Positions 34,901-42,628 of a DNA stretch of 64,000 nucleotides are shown here, in pieces; position 1 is the first letter of the stretch; every line of letters starts with the position of its first letter. The notes under the pieces are model-generated. The model was not told where the DNA came from and searched no databases. It worked only from the letters and a program-made list of their open reading frames with translations. Origin of the DNA: Selenomonadaceae bacterium (lineage in GTDB: Bacteria; Bacillota; Negativicutes; Selenomonadales; Selenomonadaceae); contig JAFYNH010000049.1 of NCBI GenBank assembly GCA_017549815.1, positions 1 to 64,000 of the forward strand, given 5' to 3'. The position numbers and the translations under genes were made by a program.

Positions 34901-35938
34901 AAGACCGGCACCCATGCAACTCACGTTATACTCAAAGGTTTGAAAGCTTCTATCACCGCTGACGACAATTTGAGCAATCCTGATAGCTCCTCGAAAGCAA
35001 TTACTTTGGGAATGGATGCTCTTTCCACCGTCAACAACTCGAAAGTTACGCTTGAGGATAAAGACGGTAAAGGCTACACGCTTGTTCTGGGCAACGATGT
35101 TACCAAATCTGCGGTAAGCAGTGCGTCAATTACAGCTGTCACAAGCGGCAAAGTAAGTGTAAAAGGCACTCAGGGCGCAGGTTATTACCTTGCCAACGAT
35201 TCTCAATCGGTTACTTACTACTCTGCGGATAAGACTAACCAAAACATTGCGGCAGTTACAGGCATTTCGCTTGCCTCTGGAGTTACTGAACTCGCTGCCA
35301 GTACTTTCGATGAAGCGAACAATACCTTCTCCTTGAAAGGCGCAGAACTCAGCAAGAATGTCGGGGTCAGCGGCACGGCGGCATTCAGTTTCGATGACGC
35401 ATTTACCAATGCTTCGGTAACGGGCAGTTCGGCGGCTGATAAAATCGCAGTTGTTGGTTCAGGTATTTCGATTAATGCGGCAGGCGGCAACGATGTTATC
35501 GACTTGGGTACTGCAGGCGGAAACACATTCGTCTATGCAAGCGGCAACGGCAACGATGTTATCGCGAACTTCACTGCGACAAGTAGCGGCGACAAGATTT
35601 ATATCACCAATGTTAAGACCGACAAAGTTTCCGTCGAGGTAAATGGTAATGATGCTCTTGTTAAAGTCAACACTGCCACAATCAGACTTAAGGGTCTTAA
35701 GGAGAATGTAGATAACTTGAAGGCTACGGCTACTGCTGATAGCAAAGGAACGATAGTAACTTACGGCACGGCAGCGCAAGACATTTTGGCAGATGACAAC
35801 TACGAATTGACGCCGCAACTCAGTTCTATCGTCAACAACAAAGCTTCGAGCTACACGGTGGACGATTCGGCTACGACGCAAGACGCGACGGCTCTCACCA
35901 AGCAAAGTACTGCGCTCGCTTATGGCGGCAAGAAGTAA
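25976..35938 (+). CDS. Giant repetitive RTX-type surface/adhesin protein, 3320 aa
   Basis: No signal peptide is present. The protein is built of about 25 diverged repeats of roughly 100-130 residues: W-x3-GTTATYK, then GYxLxxDxxxITY, TIxGLxxG, then LGTxxVTxxxxGYKLAL. The last 250 residues hold a short RTX-like segment (GGNDVIDLGTAGGNTFVYA; GNGNDVIANF). Lack of a signal and RTX near the C-terminus fit type I secretion and a cell-surface role. It shares MAVY at the start and repeat units with the 2366-residue protein at 48789. Codon use is that of its neighbours. A terminator follows. The ligand is unknown, and no transporter gene is in the window. Confidence 0.75.
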   Translation: MAVYSEGAWEFNNATTVSYYVTDGTTKVYLAKISGLGNIRSNNGKYELKIDGSYSEITVNDLKNYITVEESDESKTVNEVTTTTTTGTFTIANAILGTSSSSKVSITTPTASRLDGSDNVTKNLVSKINFSDDDKVHIDGSAELMHTTASGTAKIVADLTAGFILAKDGKSAAYSAAKSQATLANISGLQKNYIESTAVLAEDVTATAGYLSSGKVTLSKTDVAGQTSALGTSGIKLTLTTDATNNYINYDLALPDGEEENYKQQDGDAYWETKTTTATYKFDSTTGYEIVDTSSTATNKEVKVTAAKTTIIATVTGLNANITTDPDAETKEAQESVGVVDDDGYTEGLTATTGTKQVTTGTGSDAVTTTVKTVTVTVKNRNVLPASGTVKVTAGKDYQAQDTVLVTTVIADEVVPVQEEKADIWVISGNTATLKRVQLVYYGYYKDKNNNEDKLQIVATKQTDLFTLATVKGLNAEFLKEAVVYGNANDPTVISEISGIEVSGCSGDDLEYDETKKKWNWKSGTGVGTITINNATTVSVDEKDITPLTTTDVTLGKSDNFKLAVSAEFAPEFSAQKWNLSGTTATLKGTIQEGYTTTDDGKTITYTKGGKNQTLATINGLKKGLKIVTDEKAIDDKRTIGTYDSEDNLKQGITLGDGQGADEYKAKLSYNDTDGKLEKLHILLSANVLDTSKVTIKSSFYKLALDTENADDTLDVPVQSDSHDGQIGWHGTLGATAYIKQGRKAYYSIETDGSAVTYNKPTANSGSTAKDPATLATIKGLNKNITADDIEIADTTDSNGKYAVTIKNTNALTNTNVTITNTSTDPAVQANQYYLVIGGDSGILDVPEPQLEKKNWSQSGTTVTYKADVTEGWKANSNGSEINYTKPATQSILLTISGLAADLAKTYEDNYTEEEYNALTGDEKDSAKAARDETEFNGVTVDEELGTVTLSVSALNNVNVAVKGNYTLKVDADVPTTKPTNAIDSWVISGTTATFKKIKTAYYDYDESKGTLTYKKEEEVKYGAKANSPTTENPYPAPTDNLYGKVISYATIKGLKSGLKVSTDGQSIGYYVGKDDDKFDDSDNGFVEAITIDTVNSKFIINDEYVLNSSNVTLDVKSANSPMYKDYKIVLSDDLATALAPKIDGEAATAPAWSITKGTATYKGTVKEGYMNVTNSDGTTSIVYQAGKADATIITVAGLNSSLNADDLNDDTTGLIINGNEIMVHQNLLGEGDATLTTNVQYYDNSELSDYKFVLDDDVDEKDEAVASYGWNIKGSSAVYNQSLTTYYALTDNDNDDATTLNNVIEYHGAGVSHEYIVLDGIDPDLEVKDDGSIKGIGITDGGGEIAMTAGAINYGSDVTIIDKDATDDVEYTFADIADSNIPKPEDTAGYSDFDDGKALGTNAHVKITKEKTAGYTLTQDDTVLKFSSLTSGSNALYGEITGLKQGVVSLESGGIDGLEVDLTAQEFKLSSKVLGTANVQLTNASSGYKLKVTEDVPTSNKEGVVWTSTDDAGTTVFNLYANGTSQYYTVSDNKITYNSGGDSGALTAQITGLKATVDNKTITGITVDKSAKTITLSKDVLGTGTVSITSNDGGYKLALLDDTEDAGYVPLTDSEDTWSFDSSTGIATYKQEITEGYKLAENDSLSVTYTPLSVVTSTLNNLNREKVEVADDGSTITGIEFKDGVFEFSDGDALAHKEVKLTTKANAKGVDTNYTIKLASDIEATSYSPIWNKTNNETKATLTQKTAAGYTLADDAKSIKYSSDPVIKTIATVTGLKKEVAANENGEIDGLDWTLSQDVSEKSSIEVDAAVLAGTDIKLGTGDKFIFTDENKDIPSGVEVKDDDGKVISISGGVADSIWAVSGQTATFKAVEKEYYVLNTDGNTFTYKKAQDKKDGTIVAIKGLTKDLKVNSDGTKLLDANNNEVVEIDTTNKKINILSDAALTTSKVEFTTANGYTFSLAGAVTDTEEEYKEKTEWTTSGTTATYKTSDKANYSLSADNSVVWYNKETNITTYAQVSGIKSGMEIDDYFAADDDDAPTNGGTIKLNLESLDEKKVTLTTKGDFKLALDSDVADSLSTISKEEWSTSNTTSTMKATQGKGYQLTEDAKTINYYNADKANQTIVTVSGIKKGSSVKAANVSEGTDDDAGYKVITLDSTQLGTSKITVKGDYYKLALATDDSTKDYISETDPAKWIKAKNSTSATYTQKTYAGFSVADGGKTLNYLSKATNVNLITLNGLNKDITAADDNFGDIVARDDTEKTVTVKKDALTTSNLTIGKNDGYKLVLDSEGTAVDSLDSHLTYKAGGTTASIVESTTAGWEEKDAYTIEYKKPTETVIATISNLPKTLTYTDGDDNPLQGVSLNAAVAGDAATSIGAVSLGSAALADVTISKKVTLKNNAKDVKYELALDGNDSSLIPNNTSSNKWTTNGTTATLNSYGSDGYVVDGDKLNISLQTASVGNAPLTTISGLPKAWGITVDSGTGELGTIDKTTKAFTEQIYVDNNKVKLKDSIVSLGSTAAFTLSSDKLSFATENIHPVAGNGVTLSTEEVQSKGTATVKEDKPSTWGYASSGDIKSLTYTPGSSSTYATISGLNKEYDGSSGDLYFSSSSASITVGSSALTSSSVTIKNATGKNYTLVLGSNVNSSANADTKDNWQNKTEWVLNSGTATYKTYDYANYYRDANKGSIIYVAPSKGTSYATITGLKKEATFGEGFSSVANGTISLGSDQLGTAKVTLKVTPAKTKTAAELAKMTAAESVAAEALNTIINTQNTNAANFKLDLVGVEESTVKAEEAIWDTNGTTAKLTGTITKGWQLSNDKMSATYQATDKTEQTIVTISGLKNGEEIFNEDVVSFDDEANEVTYEDSTTEKYTDDKRIKAIVLDAERLGTSNITIKGEGYKLALRKTTGTNADGDTATSVVGAHGDADKALWENQTEWIVSGTTATYKTYDKVHYDLNALGTQITYNAAKDDATKIKTGTHATHVILKGLKASITADDNLSNPDSSSKAITLGMDALSTVNNSKVTLEDKDGKGYTLVLGNDVTKSAVSSASITAVTSGKVSVKGTQGAGYYLANDSQSVTYYSADKTNQNIAAVTGISLASGVTELAASTFDEANNTFSLKGAELSKNVGVSGTAAFSFDDAFTNASVTGSSAADKIAVVGSGISINAAGGNDVIDLGTAGGNTFVYASGNGNDVIANFTATSSGDKIYITNVKTDKVSVEVNGNDALVKVNTATIRLKGLKENVDNLKATATADSKGTIVTYGTAAQDILADDNYELTPQLSSIVNNKASSYTVDDSATTQDATALTKQSTALAYGGKK

Positions 35939-35977
35939 TTAACAACAAGAATTTACGTAACAACGAATAAATTTTTA

Positions 35978-36012
35978 GGCAGTCGGGAAGAAATTCTCGG
36001 CTGTCTTTTTTA
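35978..36012 (+). terminator. Terminator of the first giant gene
   Basis: GGCAGTCGGGAA-GAAA-TTCTCGGCTGTC forms a 12-pair stem with G-T wobbles, followed by six T bases. Confidence 0.8.
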
Positions 36013-36069
36013 TTTCTTGCTTGCACCCAAGAAACGAATCAAAGAAAGTTTTTCGTGACGAAGGCTTAT

Positions 36070-36250
36070 AATCCGCGTCGTAAGAGTATATAAGGCGCAT
36101 TTGACTAATTAGAAATTAAGTTGTAGTATATTTGCACTACCGTGGGGGCACACAGGAAGTCACGCTTGTGGAGACCATGTAAGACGCAATCACGGCGCAA
36201 CAGTCGTTGAAGCAAGAATTCCTCCGCCTTTAGGCGTGGGGTGTGTCAAT
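36070..36250 (+). mobile_element. Solitary 181-bp IS200/IS605-end or omega-RNA-like element, copy 3
   Basis: Nearly identical to copy 1 and in the same orientation. It follows TTAT at 36066-36069. It has the left GTAAGAGTATATAAGGCGCA segment, GTCGTTGAAGCAAGAATTCC, the right hairpin CTCCGCCTTTAGGCGTGGG-like pair and a TGTCAAT end. It lies between two giant genes, 28 bases upstream of the -35 box of the second. No protein is encoded. Confidence 0.75.
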
Positions 36251-36277
36251 TTTTTAGAAAACTTTAACAAAGAACGA

Positions 36278-36543
36278 TTGACAAAGTAACTTCAAAAAGC
36301 TAAATTAAAGTCGCGAGTCGAGTTACCAATTTTAGATTATCTGCTGAAAGGTGGTGCATAACAAAAATAATAAATGTATCGTTCGGACGGTTGCGGCTCT
36401 TTATTCGACAAGGGCGCAACTAAATTCATCTGAGCCGAGAAGCTGTATCGAAAAGCTTTGTAACGGTCTACCCCCAAGATTCGACGCAAATTTGACGAAG
36501 AGCTGCTCGGCACGTCTACTTTTTTAGAAAAGGGGATATTTCT
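36278..36543 (+). promoter_or_regulatory. Promoter and long structured leader of the second giant gene
   Basis: TTGACA (36278-36283) and TAAATT (36301-36306) with a 17-base spacer leave a leader of about 230 bases. Within it GTTGC and CGGCTC (about 36388-36400) can pair with GCAAC and GAGCCG further down in interleaved order, a possible pseudoknot, and AAGCT/AGCTT forms another stem. No known riboswitch consensus was recognised. Confidence 0.45.
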
Positions 36544-39500
36544 ATGGAAGGAAAAAAATTTTTGAACGGCAAAAGTACTTCCCCAAAGTTCACTGCCGAA
36601 GCAACTCTCTCTGATAATTTCGTCTTCGACCTCCAACGTTTTGACAACGCTTGGAGCTTAACAAGTAACAATATCTACGAATGGGGTATTGCTGACGGAT
36701 TCGTTGCCAGTTTGCAAGCCGACCACACCAATCATGTATGGAGTCTTGGCGGCGGCGGTTCTGAGAGCATTATCGCCCTTGACCTCACGGTAAAAGATGT
36801 TAATTATCAAGCTTCTATTTCTAGTTCCATTAGTAGTGACTCTCTAACTGCATTTGACGCCAATTCATTTAGCTCGCCTTTCAAATTCACACTCAGCTCC
36901 GATAATAAACTTGAATCAATCGCGGCGGGTGGCGGCGGCATTAGTCTTGACGCAAGTAGAAGTACGGTCAACGTGTCACTTTTGGGCGGCGCGGGTGCTG
37001 ATTCATTCTTAGGCGGCAAAGGCGCAGACGTTTTCATTTACAACGGACAAGGCTCTGATTCAATCAACGGCTTTACTGCAGATGATTTTGTCAGTTTGAA
37101 CGGTGCGAGTGATCTCCTCAATGCCGCAAGCGTCAGCGTCGACGGAGGCAATCTCATTATTAGCGATGGAACCAATACCAGCTTAACGTTTGTCAATGGC
37201 GCAACAAATACCAAAGACAGTGTATTCACGATTAAGGACGGCACCAGCACTTTCTACTTCACAAAAGACTACATAATGAACGAAGGCAAAAATGCCGTTT
37301 CGCTCACTGCGGCTGGCTCGGTCTATTCTGCCGCTGCTGATGTAGTTTCTATTGACGCTTCGGGCATTAATAGTAATTTTTCTATCACTGCTAACAGTAA
37401 AGGCAATTACATTATCGGTTCCAGCGTAGGAAATGCGATTTATGACGGCGGCGGTAATGATACTGTCAGTCTTGGTTCAGGAGCCGATATTTTCTACTAC
37501 AAGGGCGGCGCGGATTCTATCGTCGGATTCGGCGTGGGCACTGATAGCATTAAATTAGACAGCAAGTTTAGCCAAATCACCGACGGCAGTAAGCTCACGT
37601 CACTCACGAACGGCTTTAAACTTGAATTCGACAAAGACAACTCGTTGACTTTCACGAACTTTGCAAATAGTGGCAGTTCAATCGTTTCCGTTTATGGCAG
37701 TGACACCGACATCAACCCTTATCAGTACACCGCAACCGCAATTTCGTTGAAAGGTACTGCAACGGGAACCGACAGCGTAACGCTCGGTGCAAGCTATGAT
37801 TCGAGTAGTTTCACATTAACAAACTTCACATACATAAACGCGGCGGCTGTCTCGCTTGCAAGCGGTACATTTTCTGTCAGCGGCAGTTTGGAGAGTAGTA
37901 GCGGAAATTACATTGTCGGTAGTGATTATAACGTTACGTCAATCTTGGGTAGCTCAGGTAATGACACGCTTTATGCGGGCAAGGCGGGCGCAAGTCTCGT
38001 TGGCAACGGCGGCAAAGATCAGCTCTACGGCTACAGCGGCGACGTTGTGGATCATTTCTTCTTGGGTAATGGCTCGGCGTCCATTTACAATTACAACATT
38101 GAAAAAGACGTTGTCAGCTTAACGGCGGGCGCGGCTCCGACAGGCTTTGCTAGCATTTCGGGAGCAAACAGCAACGGCGACTTCATTATCAGTGTTGCTT
38201 CTGGTACCGAAAGCGTAGTAACTTTCAAGAATACGTCGGCATTCTCCCTCAAGAGCGGCAGCGATATTTACTATTACGAGAAAGACCGTATCTTGATGAA
38301 CGGCGACCGCATAACTTTGGGCGGCAAAGATTATAGTGGCTCCAAAACCTTCAACGTCAACAAAGCGGGCGACCTCTATTCTAGAATCTCGTCGATTGAC
38401 GCCTCCGCAGTTTCGGTAACAGGCGGACTCACAATCTACGGCAATGAAAATAGTAGTACAAACTCAATCATTGGTGCTTTCACGGGCGGCAAGATTATCG
38501 GCAACGACAAAGGCGATGTTCTTATATCGGGCGCAACGTCGAGCCTTTATACTACGACCTTTGAAGGCGGCGACGGTGCCGACACACTTATCGGCAGTAG
38601 CTCTCTTACGAACAACAACGACATTGGCAGTAAGGACATCTTCGTTTACACGGGCGGCGCAGATTCAATCGCCAACTACATATACAAAGAAGGCGACTAC
38701 ATTACCGTTAAAGCCTCCGAAGATATTAATTTCGATGAATCTACCGCTCAATCGATTGAGGGCGGTGGTTTGGTTATCAGCTTCAGCACAGGTAACAGCC
38801 TCTCCATTTCGGGCGGCACAGCCGATAATGATTCCGTTTCGGTTAAGAGCGGTAGCGGCAATTATGTCTACAAAATGGACGGTAGCTATTACGTTAAGGA
38901 CAATAAGTATGTAACTCTTACGTCGTCTTTTGCCGACTCTGTATTTTCGGCGTCTACGGCAGGAGATTCGGTAAAGTCGATTTATGCTTATTCGGCTGCT
39001 GGTAAGGGTGAGGGTGATAATGCGGCTATCTCGATAGTCGGTAACGATCTCGGCAATACAATTACTGGTATTAGTGGTAAAGCCAACTCGCTCACGGGCG
39101 GCAACGGAAATGACCTCTTAAAGGGCGGCTCAAGTAACGATGTCTTCTTCTTCACGAAGGGAAAAGATGTTATCGAAGGCTTTGAAGAAGACAAAGACAA
39201 CTTGGTTATCGAGAATACTGATCTCAACAGTATCAAGAGCGGTAAGGCAACAAAGAATAAGTTGACCTTTACGATTGATAAGAGCAATGCTATCGCCTTC
39301 AAACCAGATGAAGACAAATCCATAGAACTTCCGACGCGAATCTCTTTGAATAGCGGCGGCTACCTCACCGAAGACGGTATTGTCAGCATATCTAGCGACA
39401 GTGGTAACAGCCTTAAGTTGTTCTCCAATGCTAAAGGCAAAATCGACCTCACAAGTGATGTTTACAGCTTAAGTAGTAGACAAATTACGTCTCTTGACGC

Positions 39501-41043
39501 TTCGCCCGCTAAAGACCAAACTTTAACTTTAGTTGGAGCTTCGGTTGGAAGCGATGCTACATTCAACCTTACCTTAGCAAGTGACAATAAGAAAAAAGAT
39601 GTCTTTGTTTACGGCGGCGGTCAAGTTTCGATAAGCAATTACGAAACAGGCTACGACAGAATTGATCTCGGTAGCGGCAAAATCAACGGCTTCTCGATAA
39701 GCGGCGGCGCGGGCGGTACAGGCGGAGACGTTATTATTTCTGTCAGCGGCGGCGACTTCACTCCGACAAACGACATAGTTTCTATAAGCGGCGCACAGGG
39801 TAAGGACGTTTACATTAAGAGCGACGGCAAAAAACCTTACGCCAGAATTGTCTTCAAAGAGCCCGGCGTTTTCTACGACAGAGAAAAGAATCCGTCTTCG
39901 GCAACAGTCTTTGCTGGCGCGGCGAGCCTCCAAGCCGCTGAGAGCATTAAGAAAATCTACGCTTTGGAAGGCATAGAAGCTATCAGCATTAAGGCGGGCG
40001 ATAAGAATAACACGCTTATCGACGCAAGCGAGGTAACTCTTGCAAGCGGTGCGATTAGTCTCATTGGCGGCGCGAAGAATGACAAACTTATCGGCAGTAA
40101 GAGCGCGGACGTTTTTGTCTACACGAATGGTAAAGATGTCATTAACGGTTTCAGCACGGACGATTCTATCTCTTTGGGCAGCGATCTTGTGAGCAGTATC
40201 CAGAACGCCAAGATTACTACCAGCTCTAAGTCGATTAAATTCAAATTCAGCACTAAGAACGCGCTGACTATAAAAGGCGAATCCAAAGAAAAGTTAAGCG
40301 GAGAAATCGACATCGTCGGGGTTACAAAGTACACGTTCGGAAAGAATCAGTACAGTACGGTTTCAAACACTGTTAGCTTGACGAGTGAATACAGCGGCTC
40401 ATTCAACACAAAGGGCACTGGCTATACGATAGTCGACGGCTCAAAGGTCACAAAGAACTTGTCGTTTAAGGGCACAGATGGCAATGAAACGCTTATCGGC
40501 GGCACAGGCAAGACGGCATTCAAAGGTGGTGCTGGAGCGGACAGCTTGGTCGGCGGCACTGGAGCTGATACGTTCTTCTATGCTAAGGGCGACAAGGCAA
40601 CTGTCCAAATTGCCAACTTCGATACAAGCAATAAGAGCAAGGACAAGCTCAAGATTGCTAACAGCACGCTCCGCAAAGTTTCCTATGACGACAACAATGT
40701 TACATTCTCGATGAACAACGGCAAGAAAGACAGTGCCAATATCGCCTCCTTCAACGTTCAAGGTATCACTAATCCAAATAAAACTCTTATTCATGCGAAC
40801 AACACCTACTACTGGTTTGCGAAGGAAGCCATTACGGAAGTAGTAACTGTAGACGGCGGCACAGATACAATAACAGTTGCGGGAGCAGGCGACTTGATAA
40901 CGTGGTCTGACAAGAAAGTTTCTTCGTCGCAAGCTAAAGAATACGCCGTAATCGATTTGAGCTACTCGACGAACTTAGCTAAATCGGGCGTTGCGGTTAA
41001 TGTCTCAAGCAAGAATGACAAAGCAAAATTGCCAGACAAATAA
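36544..41043 (+). CDS. Giant RTX-type surface protein with FDLQRFD motif, 1499 aa
   Basis: No signal peptide. Near the N-terminus NFVFDLQRFDNAW (about 26-37) is a motif I associate with Selenomonad surface proteins. The rest is made of about nine calcium-binding RTX-like blocks separated by beta-rich linkers: GGNGNDLLKGGSSNDVFFF, GGAGADSFLGGKGADVFIY, GGAKNDKLIGSKSADVFVY and others, each followed by a short SIxGFxxxDxISL strand. Calcium binding outside the cell is expected to fold the repeats. Type I secretion is inferred. It follows the first giant gene after an omega-RNA-like element. The function is probably adhesion or matrix formation; this is not proven. Confidence 0.78.
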   Translation: MEGKKFLNGKSTSPKFTAEATLSDNFVFDLQRFDNAWSLTSNNIYEWGIADGFVASLQADHTNHVWSLGGGGSESIIALDLTVKDVNYQASISSSISSDSLTAFDANSFSSPFKFTLSSDNKLESIAAGGGGISLDASRSTVNVSLLGGAGADSFLGGKGADVFIYNGQGSDSINGFTADDFVSLNGASDLLNAASVSVDGGNLIISDGTNTSLTFVNGATNTKDSVFTIKDGTSTFYFTKDYIMNEGKNAVSLTAAGSVYSAAADVVSIDASGINSNFSITANSKGNYIIGSSVGNAIYDGGGNDTVSLGSGADIFYYKGGADSIVGFGVGTDSIKLDSKFSQITDGSKLTSLTNGFKLEFDKDNSLTFTNFANSGSSIVSVYGSDTDINPYQYTATAISLKGTATGTDSVTLGASYDSSSFTLTNFTYINAAAVSLASGTFSVSGSLESSSGNYIVGSDYNVTSILGSSGNDTLYAGKAGASLVGNGGKDQLYGYSGDVVDHFFLGNGSASIYNYNIEKDVVSLTAGAAPTGFASISGANSNGDFIISVASGTESVVTFKNTSAFSLKSGSDIYYYEKDRILMNGDRITLGGKDYSGSKTFNVNKAGDLYSRISSIDASAVSVTGGLTIYGNENSSTNSIIGAFTGGKIIGNDKGDVLISGATSSLYTTTFEGGDGADTLIGSSSLTNNNDIGSKDIFVYTGGADSIANYIYKEGDYITVKASEDINFDESTAQSIEGGGLVISFSTGNSLSISGGTADNDSVSVKSGSGNYVYKMDGSYYVKDNKYVTLTSSFADSVFSASTAGDSVKSIYAYSAAGKGEGDNAAISIVGNDLGNTITGISGKANSLTGGNGNDLLKGGSSNDVFFFTKGKDVIEGFEEDKDNLVIENTDLNSIKSGKATKNKLTFTIDKSNAIAFKPDEDKSIELPTRISLNSGGYLTEDGIVSISSDSGNSLKLFSNAKGKIDLTSDVYSLSSRQITSLDASPAKDQTLTLVGASVGSDATFNLTLASDNKKKDVFVYGGGQVSISNYETGYDRIDLGSGKINGFSISGGAGGTGGDVIISVSGGDFTPTNDIVSISGAQGKDVYIKSDGKKPYARIVFKEPGVFYDREKNPSSATVFAGAASLQAAESIKKIYALEGIEAISIKAGDKNNTLIDASEVTLASGAISLIGGAKNDKLIGSKSADVFVYTNGKDVINGFSTDDSISLGSDLVSSIQNAKITTSSKSIKFKFSTKNALTIKGESKEKLSGEIDIVGVTKYTFGKNQYSTVSNTVSLTSEYSGSFNTKGTGYTIVDGSKVTKNLSFKGTDGNETLIGGTGKTAFKGGAGADSLVGGTGADTFFYAKGDKATVQIANFDTSNKSKDKLKIANSTLRKVSYDDNNVTFSMNNGKKDSANIASFNVQGITNPNKTLIHANNTYYWFAKEAITEVVTVDGGTDTITVAGAGDLITWSDKKVSSSQAKEYAVIDLSYSTNLAKSGVAVNVSSKNDKAKLPDK

Positions 41044-41075
41044 TCAATCTGATAAAGTAGCATAAAAAAATTATG

Positions 41076-41109
41076 GCTCGTGCAGAAAAAACTGCGCGGG
41101 CTTTTTTTT
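41076..41109 (+). terminator. Terminator of the second giant gene
   Basis: GCTCGTGCAG-AAAAAA-CTGCGCGGGC forms a ten-pair stem (two G-T wobbles) followed by eight T bases. Confidence 0.85.
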
Positions 41110-41182
41110 ATAAAAAAACTCGCTGAAATTGCAATCCACAATCCAGCGAGCTTTAGCAAATATTATATTTAATTTCTATGTC

Positions 41183-42019
41183 TTAATAGAGGAACACAAC
41201 CGCGATATTGTCAAGGAAATGCGATTTGCCATTTTCGTAAAGAACGAAGTCGGCATCTTCTGCACTGAGTACAGGGTTGGCGTTGAGGTCGTCGAGCGCA
41301 ACTGCATGAACGACAAGCGGATTAGAACCTGCGCGCCCCGCTTGGCTCATATCCTGCGCATAGGACGCCATGCCTTCGACGATGATTCTGTCGTAGTCGA
41401 GATTTTTATGACCGTAAATTTTAGTGCCGCCAACTTTTTTAATAACGGGGCTCATGACGAAGTTAATTTCTCCGACGCCTCTGCAATCGACAACAAGACC
41501 GGTGTAGTTGCCGCTGTAGCTCGGACGATTTTCAACAACGGGCGGACGATAATCGGGCGCAGGTGCAGGGAACGGCTCAATATAAGTCGGGCGTTCGATA
41601 ACGGTTTCAGCAAGACCGCCATTGCCGCCGAAGAGCGGGATTTCCATAGTGACAGAATAACCGCCGCCGCTAAGTTCGCCTTCAGAAACAATTCTTGCGC
41701 CTTGAATAACTGCCGAGACTCTTGTCCTTACGACGTCGGAAGTCAGCATCATTTGCTCGATAGTCGTTTCCGCATCGACTTGGACGCCGTTAATTGCTTC
41801 AGCAAGTTGACGATAAGCATCCGCAATAGCCGCACGACGCGCCATCATAGCTCCATGAGCCGCAGTCTTTGCCATAGCGGGATTTGCAACGCCCATGCCC
41901 GTAACTTGAATTGTGTTGGTGTTCCAATTCGGAGTAGCAGGGGCGGCGTCTACTTTTCCACCGAAGGCGAACAATACTATCGCCATCAGTAAGCCCAATA
42001 ACTTAAATTTCCTTAACAT
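41183..42019 (-). CDS. LPP20/FlgP-like periplasmic protein
   Basis: A 278-residue secreted protein. ATG 42019 has TAGGAGG at eight bases; an upstream TTG lacks a site. The signal peptide is LLGLLMAIVLFAFGGKVDAA. Residues about 35-135 (IQVTGMGVANPAMAKTAAHG; RRAAIADAYRQLAEAINGV; RTRVSAVIQGARIVSEGELS) match the LPP20 domain of FlgP and related proteins. A Pro-rich linker and a C-terminal domain with SGNYTGLVVDCRGVG follow. No lipobox cysteine is evident. It lies alone and convergent with the second giant gene. An outer-membrane or flagellar-associated role is possible but unproven. Confidence 0.7.
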   Translation of the reverse strand: MLRKFKLLGLLMAIVLFAFGGKVDAAPATPNWNTNTIQVTGMGVANPAMAKTAAHGAMMARRAAIADAYRQLAEAINGVQVDAETTIEQMMLTSDVVRTRVSAVIQGARIVSEGELSGGGYSVTMEIPLFGGNGGLAETVIERPTYIEPFPAPAPDYRPPVVENRPSYSGNYTGLVVDCRGVGEINFVMSPVIKKVGGTKIYGHKNLDYDRIIVEGMASYAQDMSQAGRAGSNPLVVHAVALDDLNANPVLSAEDADFVLYENGKSHFLDNIAVVFLY

Positions 42020-42097
42020 CCTCAAAACCTCCTAAAATTTTTTTCGTTTAAAGCTTAGAATATAAAGATTAAAATCCCCTTTGAATAGTTAAAAAAT

Positions 42098-42523
42098 TTA
42101 TTGCTCTTCCTCCAACAACTTTCCTACCACAAAAAAAGTTGCGTTGGCTTTGGCGTAAAGTTTTCCTTTGGCGTCAATGATTCGGCATTCGCAGACCATA
42201 GTTTTGCGTCCGTCGTGCAAGACAGTTGCGTCCGTGAAAATTCGCGGCGTGTTCGTCATTACCGCGTGCATGAATTCTATATTCAGCGAAATCGTCACGA
42301 CCTTTTTATTTAAGGCTAAGCACTTCGCGCCCATAGCGGTATCAGCCATTATCGTTAAAACTCCGCCGTGCGCCATTGAATATAAATTCGCGTGACGTGA
42401 ATCCGCGCAGAGTTCTAAACGCGCCTCTCCGTCGGGCGTCGGCACAACTTCTATCTCCAAAAAATCTATAACTGTGTTCTCGTGATAAAATTTTATAATT
42501 TGCTCCTGCGTTGGCTTGCGCAA
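42098..42523 (-). CDS. PaaI-type hotdog thioesterase
   Basis: A hotdog-fold acyl-CoA thioesterase of the PaaI/YdiI type. The hallmark is ANLYSMAHGGVLTIMADTAMG, here the HGG turn followed by the catalytic Asp helix; SLNIEFMHAV and CRIIDAKGKLYAKANATFFV are the later strands. The start is uncertain: TTG 42523 has GAAGGGG at good spacing and starts LRKPTQEQ, while in-frame ATG codons at 42556 and further up lack a site. The substrate cannot be predicted. It is divergent from the oxidoreductase gene and independent of its neighbours. Confidence 0.8.
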   Translation of the reverse strand: MRKPTQEQIIKFYHENTVIDFLEIEVVPTPDGEARLELCADSRHANLYSMAHGGVLTIMADTAMGAKCLALNKKVVTISLNIEFMHAVMTNTPRIFTDATVLHDGRKTMVCECRIIDAKGKLYAKANATFFVVGKLLEEEQ

Positions 42524-42571
42524 TCTGCTCACCCCTTCGAGCAAGAATTTTATCATATGCGCAGGAAAAAA

Positions 42572-42625
42572 CAAGATTAAAGGGAAAAGGGTTTAGGGAA
42601 AAGGATTCAGGGATAAGGGGGAATT
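42572..42625. repeat. GGGATAAGGG-type intergenic repeat
   Basis: AAGGGAAAAGGGTTTAGGGA, AAAGGATTCAGGG and ATAAGGGGG units between the divergent thioesterase and oxidoreductase genes. The last GGGGG acts as ribosome site for the oxidoreductase. Confidence 0.45.
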
Positions 42626-42628
42626 TTT

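Noticed and set aside
26825-35905. Many open frames antisense to the first giant gene
   Set aside because: They follow from the codon bias of a long Thr/Lys/Asp-rich repeat gene, with no ribosome sites or domains.
36307-36543. c-di-GMP riboswitch in the leader of the second giant gene
   Set aside because: A few matching words are present, but the conserved core and tetraloop receptor of class I and the class II fold could not be placed.
41129-41992. A 287-residue open frame antisense to the LPP20-like gene
   Set aside because: The minus-strand gene has a signal peptide, a ribosome site and a recognisable domain; the antisense frame has none.
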